NCBI GenBank assembly: GCA_022826195.1
Contig: JAJDVI010000008.1
Span: forward strand, 1-42,546
DNA from: Acidobacteriota bacterium
GTDB lineage: Bacteria > Acidobacteriota > Vicinamibacteria > Marinacidobacterales > Marinacidobacteraceae
Length of the DNA stretch: 42,546 bases
Direction: 5' to 3'
This document shows, one piece after another, positions 8,545 to 16,934 of the stretch. The position numbers were made by a program, and so were the translations under genes. Each line of letters opens with the position of its first letter. Position 1 is the first letter of the stretch. The notes under the pieces were generated by a model, which ran no database searches, was not told the DNA's origin, and worked only from the letters and a program-made list of their open reading frames with translations.

Positions 8545-10814
8545 GGCGATGGGCGCGTGCCGCGCTTCGCCGCGGTCTTCCGCGCGGTCGCCTTCTTGCC
8601 CTTCTTCGCTGGCCGCGGCTGGATGTAGCGGCACTTCGGGAAACCGCTGCAGCCGACGAAGGGCCCGCGCCGGCCCTGCCGCTGGACGAGTCCCTTCCCG
8701 CACTCGGGACACTTGCCCTCGACCGGCACCGGCGCGGGCCGGGCGACCGGCCGGCCCCCCTTGACCTGAATGATCGTGGTGCACTCGGGGTACCGCGTGC
8801 AGCCGAGGAAGGCCCCGAACCGGCCTCGCTTCTCGGACATGGGCGCCCCGCATTCCGGGCAGACCGGCGCCTCCCCGTCGCTCGCCTCCTCGCCTGAGTC
8901 GCCCAGCGATCGGCTGCCCCGGCAGTCCGGGAACCCCTCGCAACCCAGGAACTTCTCGCCCCCCGACCAGCGAAGGACGAGCGGACGCCCGCAGCGCTCG
9001 CAGGGCTCGGCGGTCGGCAGCCCCTTGATCCGGGGCATCTCGACGACGGCCTTGTCGAGGTCGAGCGAGAAATCCTCATAGAACGCCTTCAGCGTGCCCT
9101 CGAAACCGGCCTCGCCCTGCTCGATCCGGTCGAGGTTCTCCTCCATGTCCGCGGTGTAGCGCACGTTGAAGAGGTTGTCGAAGCTCCCCGCCAGCAGATC
9201 GCTCACCAGCATGCCCACCTCGGTCGGCAGGAAGACCCGCTGCTTGGTTCGTACGTACTCCCGGTCCTTGATCTTGCGGAGGATGGGCACGTAGGTGCTG
9301 GGCCTTCCGATTCCGTTCTGCTCCAGCTTGCGGATCAGGCTCGCCTCGCTGTACCGCTTCGGAGGCGCCGTGAAGTGCTGGACCGGCAGGACCGCTTCGA
9401 GGGTGAGCGGCTGGCCGGCCTCGAGCGGGGGGATGACGGTCCTCTTGTCGGACTCGGCGGATGGCCCCGCGTCCTCGGTCGCTTCGCGATAGAGGACCCG
9501 GTAGCCGCGCTCCGCCAGCACCGACCCGCTCGCCACCAGCCGTTCGGGCGCCCTGCCGAACCCGGGGATCTCGGGAGCCTCGCCCCCGCCGGCGCGTTCC
9601 GCGGCGATCGTGGCCCTGGTGTCGTGCCAGACGGCCGGGGTCATCTGGGAGGCGATGAACCGCTCCCAGATCATTCGGTACAGCTTCCGCTGGTCCTCCG
9701 TGAGAAAAGGCGCCACCTGATCGGGAGTCCGCTCTACCGACGTCGGCCGGATTGCCTCGTGGGCGTCCTGCGCCCCCTTCAGCTTGCGGAAATAGTTCGG
9801 CCGCTCGGGGAGGAATTCGCTTCCGAACCGCTTGCCGATGAACTGCCGCACCTCCCCGAGCGCCTCCTTCGAGACCCGGGTCGAGTCGGTCCGCAGGTAG
9901 GTGATCAGTCCGACGCGGTCTCCGGAGCCAAGGTCCACCCCCTCGTAGAGCCCCTGGGCGGCGCGCATGGTCCGCGCGGCCGGGAAGCGGAACAGGGAGG
10001 CCGCCTGCCGCTGCATGGTGCTGGTGATGAACGGCGGGGGAGACTTCTCCTGGCGGTCCTTCGACTCGACCTCCGCCACCCGGTAGCCGCACGTCTCGAG
10101 AAAGCGCTGGATTGCCCGGGCCGTGGCCTCCTCGCGCGCCGCCGGCTCCCGCGGGAGGCTCTTCGGAACTTCGGCGGTCGCCCGCAGCGAGGCGCCGCCG
10201 CCGGTCAGCAGGAGCGCGTCGATGGTCCAGTACTCCTCGACGTTGAAGGCGCGGATCTCGCGTTCGCGCGCGCAGATCAGGCGGAGAGCCACCGACTGCA
10301 CGCGCCCGGCGGAGAGGCGGGGAGCGACCTTGCGGGAAAGGAGGGGCGAGATCTTGTAACCGACGATCCGGTCCAGCACGCGCCGCGTCTGCTGGGCCTT
10401 GACCTTGTTCCCATCCACCTCGGACGCGCTCTCGAGCGCGCGCCGGACCGCCGGTGGGGTGATCTCGTGGAAGGTGATCCGCTGGATCGGAACCTGGCGT
10501 CCCGGTGGCAGCGCGCCGAGGAACTCCTCCGCGAGGTCGTGGCTGATCGCTTCTCCTTCCCGGTCCGGGTCGGTCGCCAGGTAGATGTGGGAGGCCTTCT
10601 TCGCCGCCCGCTTGAGGCTCTCGAGGATCTTGGCCCGGTCTGGAACCACCTCGAACTGCGGGCGAAAACCGTTCGCGATGTCCACCGAGAGGCCACGCTG
10701 CGGCAGGTCCCGGACGTGTCCTCCCGAGGCCATGACGCGGTAGGAGCCCCCCAGAAACCGCTCGATGGTCTTGGCCTTGGCGGCGGATTCGACGACGACG
10801 AGTGCGTTTCCCAT
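8541..10814 (-). CDS. topA: DNA topoisomerase I
   Basis: This ~757-residue type IA topoisomerase relaxes negative supercoils. The Toprim start is MGNALVVVESAAKAKTIERF, the DxDRE-like region is ATDPDREGEAISH, and the active-site Tyr lies in GLITYLRTDSTRVS. Three C-terminal four-Cys zinc ribbons are visible (CERCGRPL...GCEGFPDC, CPECGAPM...GCTRYPEC, CPECGKGL...GCSGFPKC), followed by a Lys/Arg-rich tail. I prefer ATG 10814; a TTG at 10823, directly after the dprA stop, would add three residues. The gene sits between dprA and xerC in one leftward operon, a known arrangement of DNA-uptake and topology genes. Confidence 0.97.
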   Translation of the reverse strand: MGNALVVVESAAKAKTIERFLGGSYRVMASGGHVRDLPQRGLSVDIANGFRPQFEVVPDRAKILESLKRAAKKASHIYLATDPDREGEAISHDLAEEFLGALPPGRQVPIQRITFHEITPPAVRRALESASEVDGNKVKAQQTRRVLDRIVGYKISPLLSRKVAPRLSAGRVQSVALRLICAREREIRAFNVEEYWTIDALLLTGGGASLRATAEVPKSLPREPAAREEATARAIQRFLETCGYRVAEVESKDRQEKSPPPFITSTMQRQAASLFRFPAARTMRAAQGLYEGVDLGSGDRVGLITYLRTDSTRVSKEALGEVRQFIGKRFGSEFLPERPNYFRKLKGAQDAHEAIRPTSVERTPDQVAPFLTEDQRKLYRMIWERFIASQMTPAVWHDTRATIAAERAGGGEAPEIPGFGRAPERLVASGSVLAERGYRVLYREATEDAGPSAESDKRTVIPPLEAGQPLTLEAVLPVQHFTAPPKRYSEASLIRKLEQNGIGRPSTYVPILRKIKDREYVRTKQRVFLPTEVGMLVSDLLAGSFDNLFNVRYTADMEENLDRIEQGEAGFEGTLKAFYEDFSLDLDKAVVEMPRIKGLPTAEPCERCGRPLVLRWSGGEKFLGCEGFPDCRGSRSLGDSGEEASDGEAPVCPECGAPMSEKRGRFGAFLGCTRYPECTTIIQVKGGRPVARPAPVPVEGKCPECGKGLVQRQGRRGPFVGCSGFPKCRYIQPRPAKKGKKATARKTAAKRGTRPSP

Positions 10815-10823
10815 GACGTGCAA

Positions 10824-11963
10824 TCAGTCTAACGATCCATCCGCGCCACGGAAGAAGTCACCGGGAAACCGGCGCACCAGTCGCCGCCTTTCCAGCTCCG
10901 AGATCGCGGCCAGCGCCACCGGCACCGGGAGGCCGGTGGCGCCGAGGAGGGTGTCCAGATCCATCCCGGACGGCCGGTTCCGGAGCGCGTCCAGCAGCCG
11001 GGCCGCTTCGGCGCCGATGGCCGGCCGCGGAGAACCGCCCTCCGGTTCCCGGCTTCGGGCGGCTCCCGCTTCCGTGCCCGGTCCGGAGACGCCGGAGAGG
11101 GGCCCCAGCTCTTCCAGGATGTCGGGCACGCCGGTGACCAGGGTGGCGCCGAGCCGGATCAGCGCGTGGCACCCGGCGCTCGTTTCCGACCCGATGGGGC
11201 CCGGGACCGCGAAGACCTCGCGTCCGGAGTCCACCGCGTGGCGGGCCGTCGCGAGGGAGCCGCTCCGCGCCGCGGCTTCCACCACCAGCGTTCCCAGGGT
11301 GAGCCCGGCGATGATCCGGTTGCGGCGTGGAAAGTGATGCGGGAGGGGACGCGTTCCGGGGGGGAACTCGGTCAACACCGCTCCCGACGCGCGGCATGCC
11401 CGCGCCAGGTCGCGGTGCTCCGGGGGGTACAGCGAGTCGTGCGCCGAACCGAGGACGGCGACGGTCCTGCCCCCGGCCTGGAGCGCCGCCCGATGAGCCG
11501 CCGCATCCACGCCCCGCGCGAGGCCGCTCACCACCACGAGCCCCGCTTCGGCCAACCCGGCCGCGAGCCGTTCCGCGACCGCGATTCCATAGGGGGTCGC
11601 TCTCCGGGAACCGACCACCGCGATCCCCGGCGCCGCGAGGTCGGCATCGCCCGCTACCTCGAGGACGATTGGTGGAACGGCGATCTCGGCGAGCCGGGAC
11701 GGAAACCCGGGCTGTCCCAGGATCAGCAGCCGGCGCCCGGCAGCGGCGGCCGCTTCGCGCCAGCGCCGCGCGGCGTCGAGCCGGCCGGCCGGCAACTCGC
11801 CGAACTTCCGCCGGAACGTGGAAGCGGCGGCTTCCAGGTTGCCGCTCTCGAAGCAGCGGGCGCGCTCCCGGGGCGGCGGCCTCTCGGCAAGGGCGATTGC
11901 GAGCGCCACCTCTTCGAGGCGGGCCCGAGACTGCTTCCGGGGTGGGACGGGACGGTGCGTCAT
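10824..11963 (-). CDS. dprA: DNA-processing protein DprA (Smf)
   Basis: This 379-residue protein belongs to the DprA/Smf family, which binds incoming single-stranded DNA and loads RecA in natural transformation. The Rossmann-like core contains AVVGSRRATPYG, VVSGLARGVDAAAHRAAL, VAVLGSAHDSLYPPEHR, FPRRNRIIAGLT and VVEAAARSGSL, in family order. A C-terminal winged-helix-like segment (about 330-375) ends the protein. The ATG at 11963 has AAGGAG seven bases upstream, and upstream frame extension lacks family similarity, so this start is firm. It is the first gene of the dprA-topA-xerC operon. Its presence only weakly suggests competence, since DprA is nearly universal. Confidence 0.95.
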   Translation of the reverse strand: MTHRPVPPRKQSRARLEEVALAIALAERPPPRERARCFESGNLEAAASTFRRKFGELPAGRLDAARRWREAAAAAGRRLLILGQPGFPSRLAEIAVPPIVLEVAGDADLAAPGIAVVGSRRATPYGIAVAERLAAGLAEAGLVVVSGLARGVDAAAHRAALQAGGRTVAVLGSAHDSLYPPEHRDLARACRASGAVLTEFPPGTRPLPHHFPRRNRIIAGLTLGTLVVEAAARSGSLATARHAVDSGREVFAVPGPIGSETSAGCHALIRLGATLVTGVPDILEELGPLSGVSGPGTEAGAARSREPEGGSPRPAIGAEAARLLDALRNRPSGMDLDTLLGATGLPVPVALAAISELERRRLVRRFPGDFFRGADGSLD

Positions 11964-12194
11964 CGAGGTTCTCCTTGAGGCTGGTCCGCCGCTCCGGGGA
12001 TCGGAACGGGTCGAAACGCCCTCAAGACCTATTGACGTAATTCGTGTCGTTTTCTTCTCACCCCGATGAAGTTTTCCCCCACCGGCCGGCACGCGCTACT
12101 ATCGGAGACCGCCCGGATTCGCGTCCGGAGCCTTCGCCAGGGCAGTTGCCCGGGAACCAGCGACATGGCCTGTTCATTGCATTCACGTCTGACG

Positions 12195-12620
12195 ATGCAC
12201 CGGCTGACCACGCCCCTCCGCACTGTCGCGTCGCTCGTCGCCGCGACCGTGCTGATCGGAGGGTCCGCGGCGGCCCAGCCCAGCGCAGCGCTCGACGCCT
12301 CCACATCCGCCGGTGGCGAGCGGTCCGGCCAGGAGAACTCGTTCGGGGTGGAGGTGGCCAGCAAGGGCCTCTGGAAGGAGGCGGCCTACCGCTGGGAGAA
12401 GGCTGTGGAACTCGATCCCCAGAACCCGAGGGCCCACAACAATCTCGGGGTCGCCTACGAGCGCTCCGGCAAGTTCGAAGAAGCGCTCGAAGCCTACGAG
12501 ACGGCGCTCGAGTTGGCGCCCAGCAGTGAACAGATTCGTCAGAACTACGAGTTGTTCCGCGAGGCCTACGAGCGCAAGAAGCGGAAGGACCGCGACGCCG
12601 CCCGCTCGCGGAGACGCTGA
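12195..12620 (+). CDS. Secreted tetratricopeptide-repeat protein
   Basis: This 141-residue protein has a clear signal peptide, MHRLTTPLRTVASLVAATV followed by LIGGSAAAQ, with likely cleavage after AAA. About residues 50-115 contain two TPR-type helical hairpins (LWKEAAYRWEKAVELDPQN and AHNNLGVAYERSGKFEEAL then AYETALELAP). The C-terminus is strongly basic (KKRKDRDAARSRRR). TPR proteins act as protein-binding scaffolds; a periplasmic or envelope role is likely. It is the first gene of a three-gene rightward set, seven bases before a lipoprotein gene. I chose ATG 12195 because it starts a good signal peptide; upstream in-frame starts at 12066 and 12165 would bury it. It is divergent from dprA across 230 bases with no convincing promoter. 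Confidence 0.8.
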   Translation: MHRLTTPLRTVASLVAATVLIGGSAAAQPSAALDASTSAGGERSGQENSFGVEVASKGLWKEAAYRWEKAVELDPQNPRAHNNLGVAYERSGKFEEALEAYETALELAPSSEQIRQNYELFREAYERKKRKDRDAARSRRR

Positions 12621-12627
12621 CCTGCTC

Positions 12628-13431
12628 ATGGGTCGTTCTCGCGCTCGCCGGTTCGCTGCGGGAGCCGCGTTCTCGTTGCTCGGCTTCATCGCCTGCGCCG
12701 CCGGGCCCTATGTCGAGGTGCCCATCGAGATCCCGATCGACGCCAAGCTGGACCTTTCGGAATACGGGCGGGTACTCGTCGGCAGCTTCGTCAGCCAGAC
12801 CAATGAGAACCTGGATCTCGACTCGGAGACTTCGCGGCTGCTCCGGAACCAGTTGCGCCTGAACTCGCGGCTGGCGGTGATCGAGGCCGAGGTCGAGCCG
12901 CTCGGGGACTTCTCCGACGCGGCGCTCGAGGCCAGCGGGCTCGCCGAACAGTTCGACGACATGGCCGCCGAAGCGGTCGCGATCGGCGACGGAGAGATCT
13001 CCCGGCAGGAGTGGATCGACCTGGAGCAGGACAAGCTCCTCGAGGACGAGGAGTACTGGCGGCAGTTGGGCGAGGAGTTCGAGGAGCCGCTGATCATCAG
13101 CGGCCGGCTCCGTTTTGCGGCGGAGGAACGCTCCGGGTTCTCCCGGCGCGATCGCTACGTCCGCGACAGCTTCAACCGGCCCCGGCTGGTGCGCAGCACG
13201 CAGTTCCAGGAGCGCAACGCCTACACCCTGACCGCGGAGTTCTATTTCATCGACGGCGCGAGCGGCCGCACCATCCACCGCGAGCGCTTCACCGAGGAGG
13301 TCATCTTCGGGCGGGACGAGGAGAGCTCGGCGCTCTCTTCGTACTTCGAGCTGATGGACCGCATCCTCCCGAATTTCCTGAGCGTGGTAACGCCCCAGAC
13401 GTTCCGAGGCACCCGAATCCTGTTGCGTTGA
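12628..13431 (+). CDS. Putative lipoprotein of unknown function
   Basis: This is a 267-residue envelope protein. The N-terminus MGRSRARRFAAGAAFSLLG then FIACAAG is a lipoprotein-like signal with the modified Cys probably at residue 23; the lipobox FIAC is slightly non-canonical. The body begins with a β-rich segment (YGRVLVGSFVSQTNENLDL), then an acidic region (about 95-150) and an Arg-rich β-region with AYTLTAEFYFIDGASGRTI. I do not recognise a family. It lies seven bases after the TPR gene and 31 before the gluzincin-barrel gene, so the three probably work together in the envelope. The start follows from the signal peptide; no strong ribosome binding site is seen. Confidence 0.75.
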   Translation: MGRSRARRFAAGAAFSLLGFIACAAGPYVEVPIEIPIDAKLDLSEYGRVLVGSFVSQTNENLDLDSETSRLLRNQLRLNSRLAVIEAEVEPLGDFSDAALEASGLAEQFDDMAAEAVAIGDGEISRQEWIDLEQDKLLEDEEYWRQLGEEFEEPLIISGRLRFAAEERSGFSRRDRYVRDSFNRPRLVRSTQFQERNAYTLTAEFYFIDGASGRTIHRERFTEEVIFGRDEESSALSSYFELMDRILPNFLSVVTPQTFRGTRILLR

Positions 13432-13462
13432 CGGGCTGTCCGGCAAAGAAAGGAGAAGGCTC

Positions 13463-16400
13463 GTGACCCGCGACTCTTCGAAAACCGGCTCCCGGGCCCG
13501 GGCGCCCTTCGTTCTCACCGTCCTGCTGGCAGCGCTCGGCACGGCGGCGGTGGCGCCGGCGCAGTACTTCATCCCGTTCTACGGGAAGAACAAGGTCAAG
13601 TACGACAAGCACGACTGGCAGGTGTACCGGTCGCCGCACTTCGACGTCTACTACTACCCCGAGATGGAGGAGGAACTCGGGCGGCTGGTGAGCTACGCCG
13701 AGAGCGCCTACGAGACGCTCTCCGACGAACTGAAGCACGAAATCCCCTTCGCCATTCCGCTGATCCTCTACAAGACGTTTTCCGAGTTCGCCCAGACGAA
13801 CCTCTCGCCGTCGGAGATTCCCGAAGGGGTGGGGGCGTTCGCGGAGTCCGCGCGCGACCGGATGGTCATCCCCATCGACAACCCGCCGGATGAACTCCAG
13901 GAGCTCTTCCTCCACGAGCTCACCCACATCTTCGAGTTCGACATCATTCCCCGGTCGCTCTTCCGGCAGACGGTGCCGCTCTGGATCGACGAGGGACTCG
14001 CCACCTACATGGAGGACGAGTGGGACCCGATCGACCTGATGGTGGTTCGCGACGCCGCGGTCGCCGACCAGATTCCCACCTTCCAGGAACTCAACCAGCG
14101 CTTCGCTCGAGCGCCGTACTCCTTCGGGGCGTCCATCTTCGACTTCATGGAGGAGCGGTTCGGCAAGGAGGGCGTGCGGCAGTTCGTGTTCTCGCTGCGC
14201 CGGGCCGTCACCGGCGGAGTCAGCGAGGAGGTGTTCGAACAGGCCTTCCGGATGCCTTCCGAAGAGTTCTACCGCGAGTACAAGCGCTGGATGAAGGAGC
14301 GGTTCAAGCCGTACCGGGACAAGGAGATTCCCGAGGACTACAGCGTGGACCTGTCGCCGCGCGAAGGCCGCTACGTCGGGGCGATTTCCGCCGCGCAGTC
14401 GCCGTCGGGAGAGGTCATCGCCGTGCTTGCCGGGAACCGCCGCGAGTCGGAATACGACGTGGTGCTGCTGTCCGCCCGGGACGGCGAGGTCATCCGTAAC
14501 CTGACCCCGGGCTACGCGGGCGAGTTCATCAACGTGGTGGGACTCAGCGGTGAGGACCAGCTCATGGGGCGGAACCTGAGCTGGACGCCGGACGGAGCGG
14601 AAGTCGCCTTCTTCGGCCGGTTCCAGAAACGCCGGGCGCTCCTCTTCGCCGACGTGGTGGAATCGAGGATCGTCCGGCGCATCGAGATGCCCCTCGACCG
14701 CGCCAAGTTTCCGCACGTCGGGCCGGACGGTGAGTGGGTCTACTTCACCGCGCTGAACAACGCGATTTCCGACGTCTACCGGGTGAACATCGCTACGGAG
14801 GAGATCGAGAACCTGACCCGGGACGACTTCCACGACAAGTTCCCGACGGTGAGCCCGGACGGGGAGTGGGTCTACTACAGCCGGCGGATCAGCGGTTACG
14901 ACAAGCTCTACCGCCTGCGGATCGCCACCGGCGAGAAGGAGCAAGTCACCTTCGGGACCTTCAACGACGTGGCCCCGATCTTCGCGCCCAACGGCCGCGA
15001 CCTCATCTATTCCTCGAATGAGGACGACGGGATCTTCAACATCCGGTCGCTGGATACCGAGACCGGCGACATCCTCCAGTACACCGACGTCCTCGGCGGC
15101 AACTTCGCCCCCAGCGTCATCAGGGACCCCGAGACGGAACAGGAGACGCTGCTCTTCACGAGCTACTACAAGGGCAACTGGGGGTTGCACACCCTCGGCA
15201 TGGACGAGCCGGTGAAGGAGATCTTCGCCGACACCATCGTCCGGACATCGGGGCCGGTCATCGACTTCGTGCCCACCGTGAATCACCAGGTCATCAGCGA
15301 GAACAAGCGCGAGAAGGGGCGCTTCGAGAAGCTGTTCCTCGACGGCCCGCCCCCGATCACCGCCGGGTTCACCAGCGACTTCGATTTCCTCGGCGGCACG
15401 GCGATCTCGCTCTCCGACGTCCTCGGTGACGACCGGCTCTCGTTCACCGCGTATTCCGTCCGTTCCTACCGCATCTACAACGCCCAGTACGCGAATCTGT
15501 CGGGACGGTTGCAGTACGCCGTCGAGGCGCACGACCAGACGTCCTTCTTCTATCCGGGACTCCCGTACTACATCCAGAGTTTCTGGTCGCGCGCCGACAG
15601 CATCGGCACGATCCGCTCGTCGGGGGCCTCGGCCCGGGCGCTCTATCCGCTCAGCCGCTTCCGCCGGTTCGAGATGGGGATCGGCTACGACTACCAGAGC
15701 GCCGGCTTCGAAAACGTCTACCTCCAGCCGGGTGAAGATCCGCTCTTCCCCCAGCAGTTCATCGATCAGTACGACAACTTCTACAGCCGGATCTTCCCGA
15801 GCGGCCACGTCCTGCCGGCGCGCGCCGCCTTCGTTCAGGACACCATCCGGTTCCGCCAACTGGGCCCGGCGGTGTTCCCGCAGGCCGGCAGCACGGTCTA
15901 TGCGGGGCTCGAGTGGTCCCCCGGCGGAGCGTTCCTTTCGAGGACCACCTTCAACCTCGATGCCCGGAAGTACTTTCAGGTCACGACCTCCAGCGTGCTG
16001 GCGGCGCGGCTCAAGTGGATGCACAGCTCCGGCGACGCGCCGGCGTTTTTCTGGTTCGGCGGCATGGGCGAACTGCGCGGCTACGACCTCTACTCCTTCG
16101 TGGGTAACCGCGGCGGGCACGCCACCGTGGAGTTCCGCTTCCCGATCATCGATGCCGCCATCACTCCCCTGGGGCTCATCGGTCCGTTCCGCGGCAGCGT
16201 GTTCATTGATGCCGGCGGGGCCGCCTACGACGGAGAGGAGTTGAACATCTACTCCTCCGAGCGCCGGGAGTCGCGGCTGGGCCGGCTCTGCGGTCCGCGC
16301 CAGAACGTGGTCTGCGTGTCGGAAGGGGGCGGCCTTGACGACTTCGTGGCTTCCTACGGGTTCAATGCCCGCGTTTACTTCCTCGGGCTGCCGCTGAACT

Positions 16401-16480
16401 TCGCCTGGTCCAAGCGCACCGACTTCGCCACGACGCTCGACGGCTGGAAGTTCGACTTCTGGATGGGCTGGCCCTTCTAG
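13463..16480 (+). CDS. Gluzincin peptidase fused to β-propeller and outer-membrane barrel
   Basis: This 1005-residue exported protein starts at GTG 13463 behind AAGGAGAAGG. A signal peptide (residues ~1-34, ending AVAPAQ) is followed by a metallopeptidase domain with zinc motif HELTH at 151-155 and WIDEGLA at 174-180, whose Glu177 is the third ligand of gluzincins. Residues ~300-620 contain repeated TolB/WD40-like blades (VSPDGEWVYY, VGPDGEWVYF, FAPNGRDLIY). The last ~350 residues are β-strand rich, with aromatic strand ends and a terminal FDFWMGWPF, typical of a BamA-like surface-antigen barrel. This indicates an outer-membrane-anchored peptidase. Its substrate is unknown. It ends the TPR-lipoprotein-peptidase operon, followed by a hairpin at 16484-16506. 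Confidence 0.9.
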   Translation: MTRDSSKTGSRARAPFVLTVLLAALGTAAVAPAQYFIPFYGKNKVKYDKHDWQVYRSPHFDVYYYPEMEEELGRLVSYAESAYETLSDELKHEIPFAIPLILYKTFSEFAQTNLSPSEIPEGVGAFAESARDRMVIPIDNPPDELQELFLHELTHIFEFDIIPRSLFRQTVPLWIDEGLATYMEDEWDPIDLMVVRDAAVADQIPTFQELNQRFARAPYSFGASIFDFMEERFGKEGVRQFVFSLRRAVTGGVSEEVFEQAFRMPSEEFYREYKRWMKERFKPYRDKEIPEDYSVDLSPREGRYVGAISAAQSPSGEVIAVLAGNRRESEYDVVLLSARDGEVIRNLTPGYAGEFINVVGLSGEDQLMGRNLSWTPDGAEVAFFGRFQKRRALLFADVVESRIVRRIEMPLDRAKFPHVGPDGEWVYFTALNNAISDVYRVNIATEEIENLTRDDFHDKFPTVSPDGEWVYYSRRISGYDKLYRLRIATGEKEQVTFGTFNDVAPIFAPNGRDLIYSSNEDDGIFNIRSLDTETGDILQYTDVLGGNFAPSVIRDPETEQETLLFTSYYKGNWGLHTLGMDEPVKEIFADTIVRTSGPVIDFVPTVNHQVISENKREKGRFEKLFLDGPPPITAGFTSDFDFLGGTAISLSDVLGDDRLSFTAYSVRSYRIYNAQYANLSGRLQYAVEAHDQTSFFYPGLPYYIQSFWSRADSIGTIRSSGASARALYPLSRFRRFEMGIGYDYQSAGFENVYLQPGEDPLFPQQFIDQYDNFYSRIFPSGHVLPARAAFVQDTIRFRQLGPAVFPQAGSTVYAGLEWSPGGAFLSRTTFNLDARKYFQVTTSSVLAARLKWMHSSGDAPAFFWFGGMGELRGYDLYSFVGNRGGHATVEFRFPIIDAAITPLGLIGPFRGSVFIDAGGAAYDGEELNIYSSERRESRLGRLCGPRQNVVCVSEGGGLDDFVASYGFNARVYFLGLPLNFAWSKRTDFATTLDGWKFDFWMGWPF

Positions 16481-16483
16481 CGT

Positions 16484-16506
16484 CGGGCGGTCCGGAGGAC
16501 CGCCCG
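16484..16506. terminator. Perfect 10-bp hairpin after the gluzincin-barrel gene
   Basis: CGGGCGGTCC (16484-16493), loop GGA, and GGACCGCCCG (16497-16506) form a perfect stem beginning three bases after the stop codon. No T-run follows, so it is an intrinsic-like terminator of the GC-rich kind or an RNA-stabilising hairpin. Confidence 0.5.
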
Positions 16507-16535
16507 GCGCGTCAGATCGCACACCGGCTTGGAAC

Positions 16536-16574
16536 GCCGGTCTCCAGACCGGCACCGCGGCGCTCCGCGCCGCG
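16536..16574. repeat. REP-like pair of hairpins
   Basis: GCCGGTCT-CC-AGACCGGC (16536-16553) and CGCGGCGC-TCC-GCGCCGCG (16556-16574) are two perfect adjacent palindromes. The arrangement and the core GCCGGTCTCCAGACCGGC resemble REP-type intergenic elements that recur across genomes; only one copy is seen in this window. Confidence 0.35.
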
Positions 16575-16761
16575 CACGTCGCGACCCCACGCGCTCCTCA
16601 CGGCACCTTCCGGCTCGCAACGCTCACCGCCGAGGGAAACGTAACGGCTTGGTGTCAAACGACAGGTGAAGATCGGCCTTGGACGAGCCTTGGCCGGCAC
16701 GCGGCCCGCAGGGCTGCAGAGCGCGTAGCGCCGTGCCTCCAGATGGCGCCGCCCGATCGTC

Positions 16762-16880
16762 GATCAGCCCAAGGCATCTGCCCCGCTACGCCAAACCCTG
16801 GATCCAGGACACCGCCTCCGGCGCCAGTCCCGGGCCGTCGTGCTTGACGTAGAGATACAACGTCTCTACCCGGTTTCAGG
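16762..16880 (-). pseudogene. Duplicated 3' fragment of a DUF72 gene
   Basis: On the minus strand this segment encodes RVETLYLYVKHDGPGLAPE continuing to a stop at 16788-16786, the same C-terminal residues as the intact DUF72 gene whose stop is at 18015-18013. Bases 16762-16859 match 17989-18086 at 93 of 98 positions by eye, including DNA beyond the stop codon. No more of the gene is present upstream. The two copies flank the higBA-like module in direct orientation. It may be an att-like duplication made by an insertion, or what remains of a tandem paralogue. Confidence 0.7.
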
Positions 16881-16934
16881 CCTTCCGCTGACCGCCCCTT
16901 CACCAAGAGCCTGTCGCAGGAACGGGCTCCCCGT

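Noticed and set aside
8545..8943. A longer xerC starting inside topA
   Set aside because: The extra residues are a frame-shifted reading of the topA zinc fingers. XerC similarity begins just after GTG 8544, which overlaps the topA stop.
13301..16555. A minus-strand open frame of more than 1000 codons opposite the gluzincin-barrel gene
   Set aside because: It is the antisense shadow of a gene with clear domains. GC-rich codon use keeps the opposite frame open, and its sequence matches no family.
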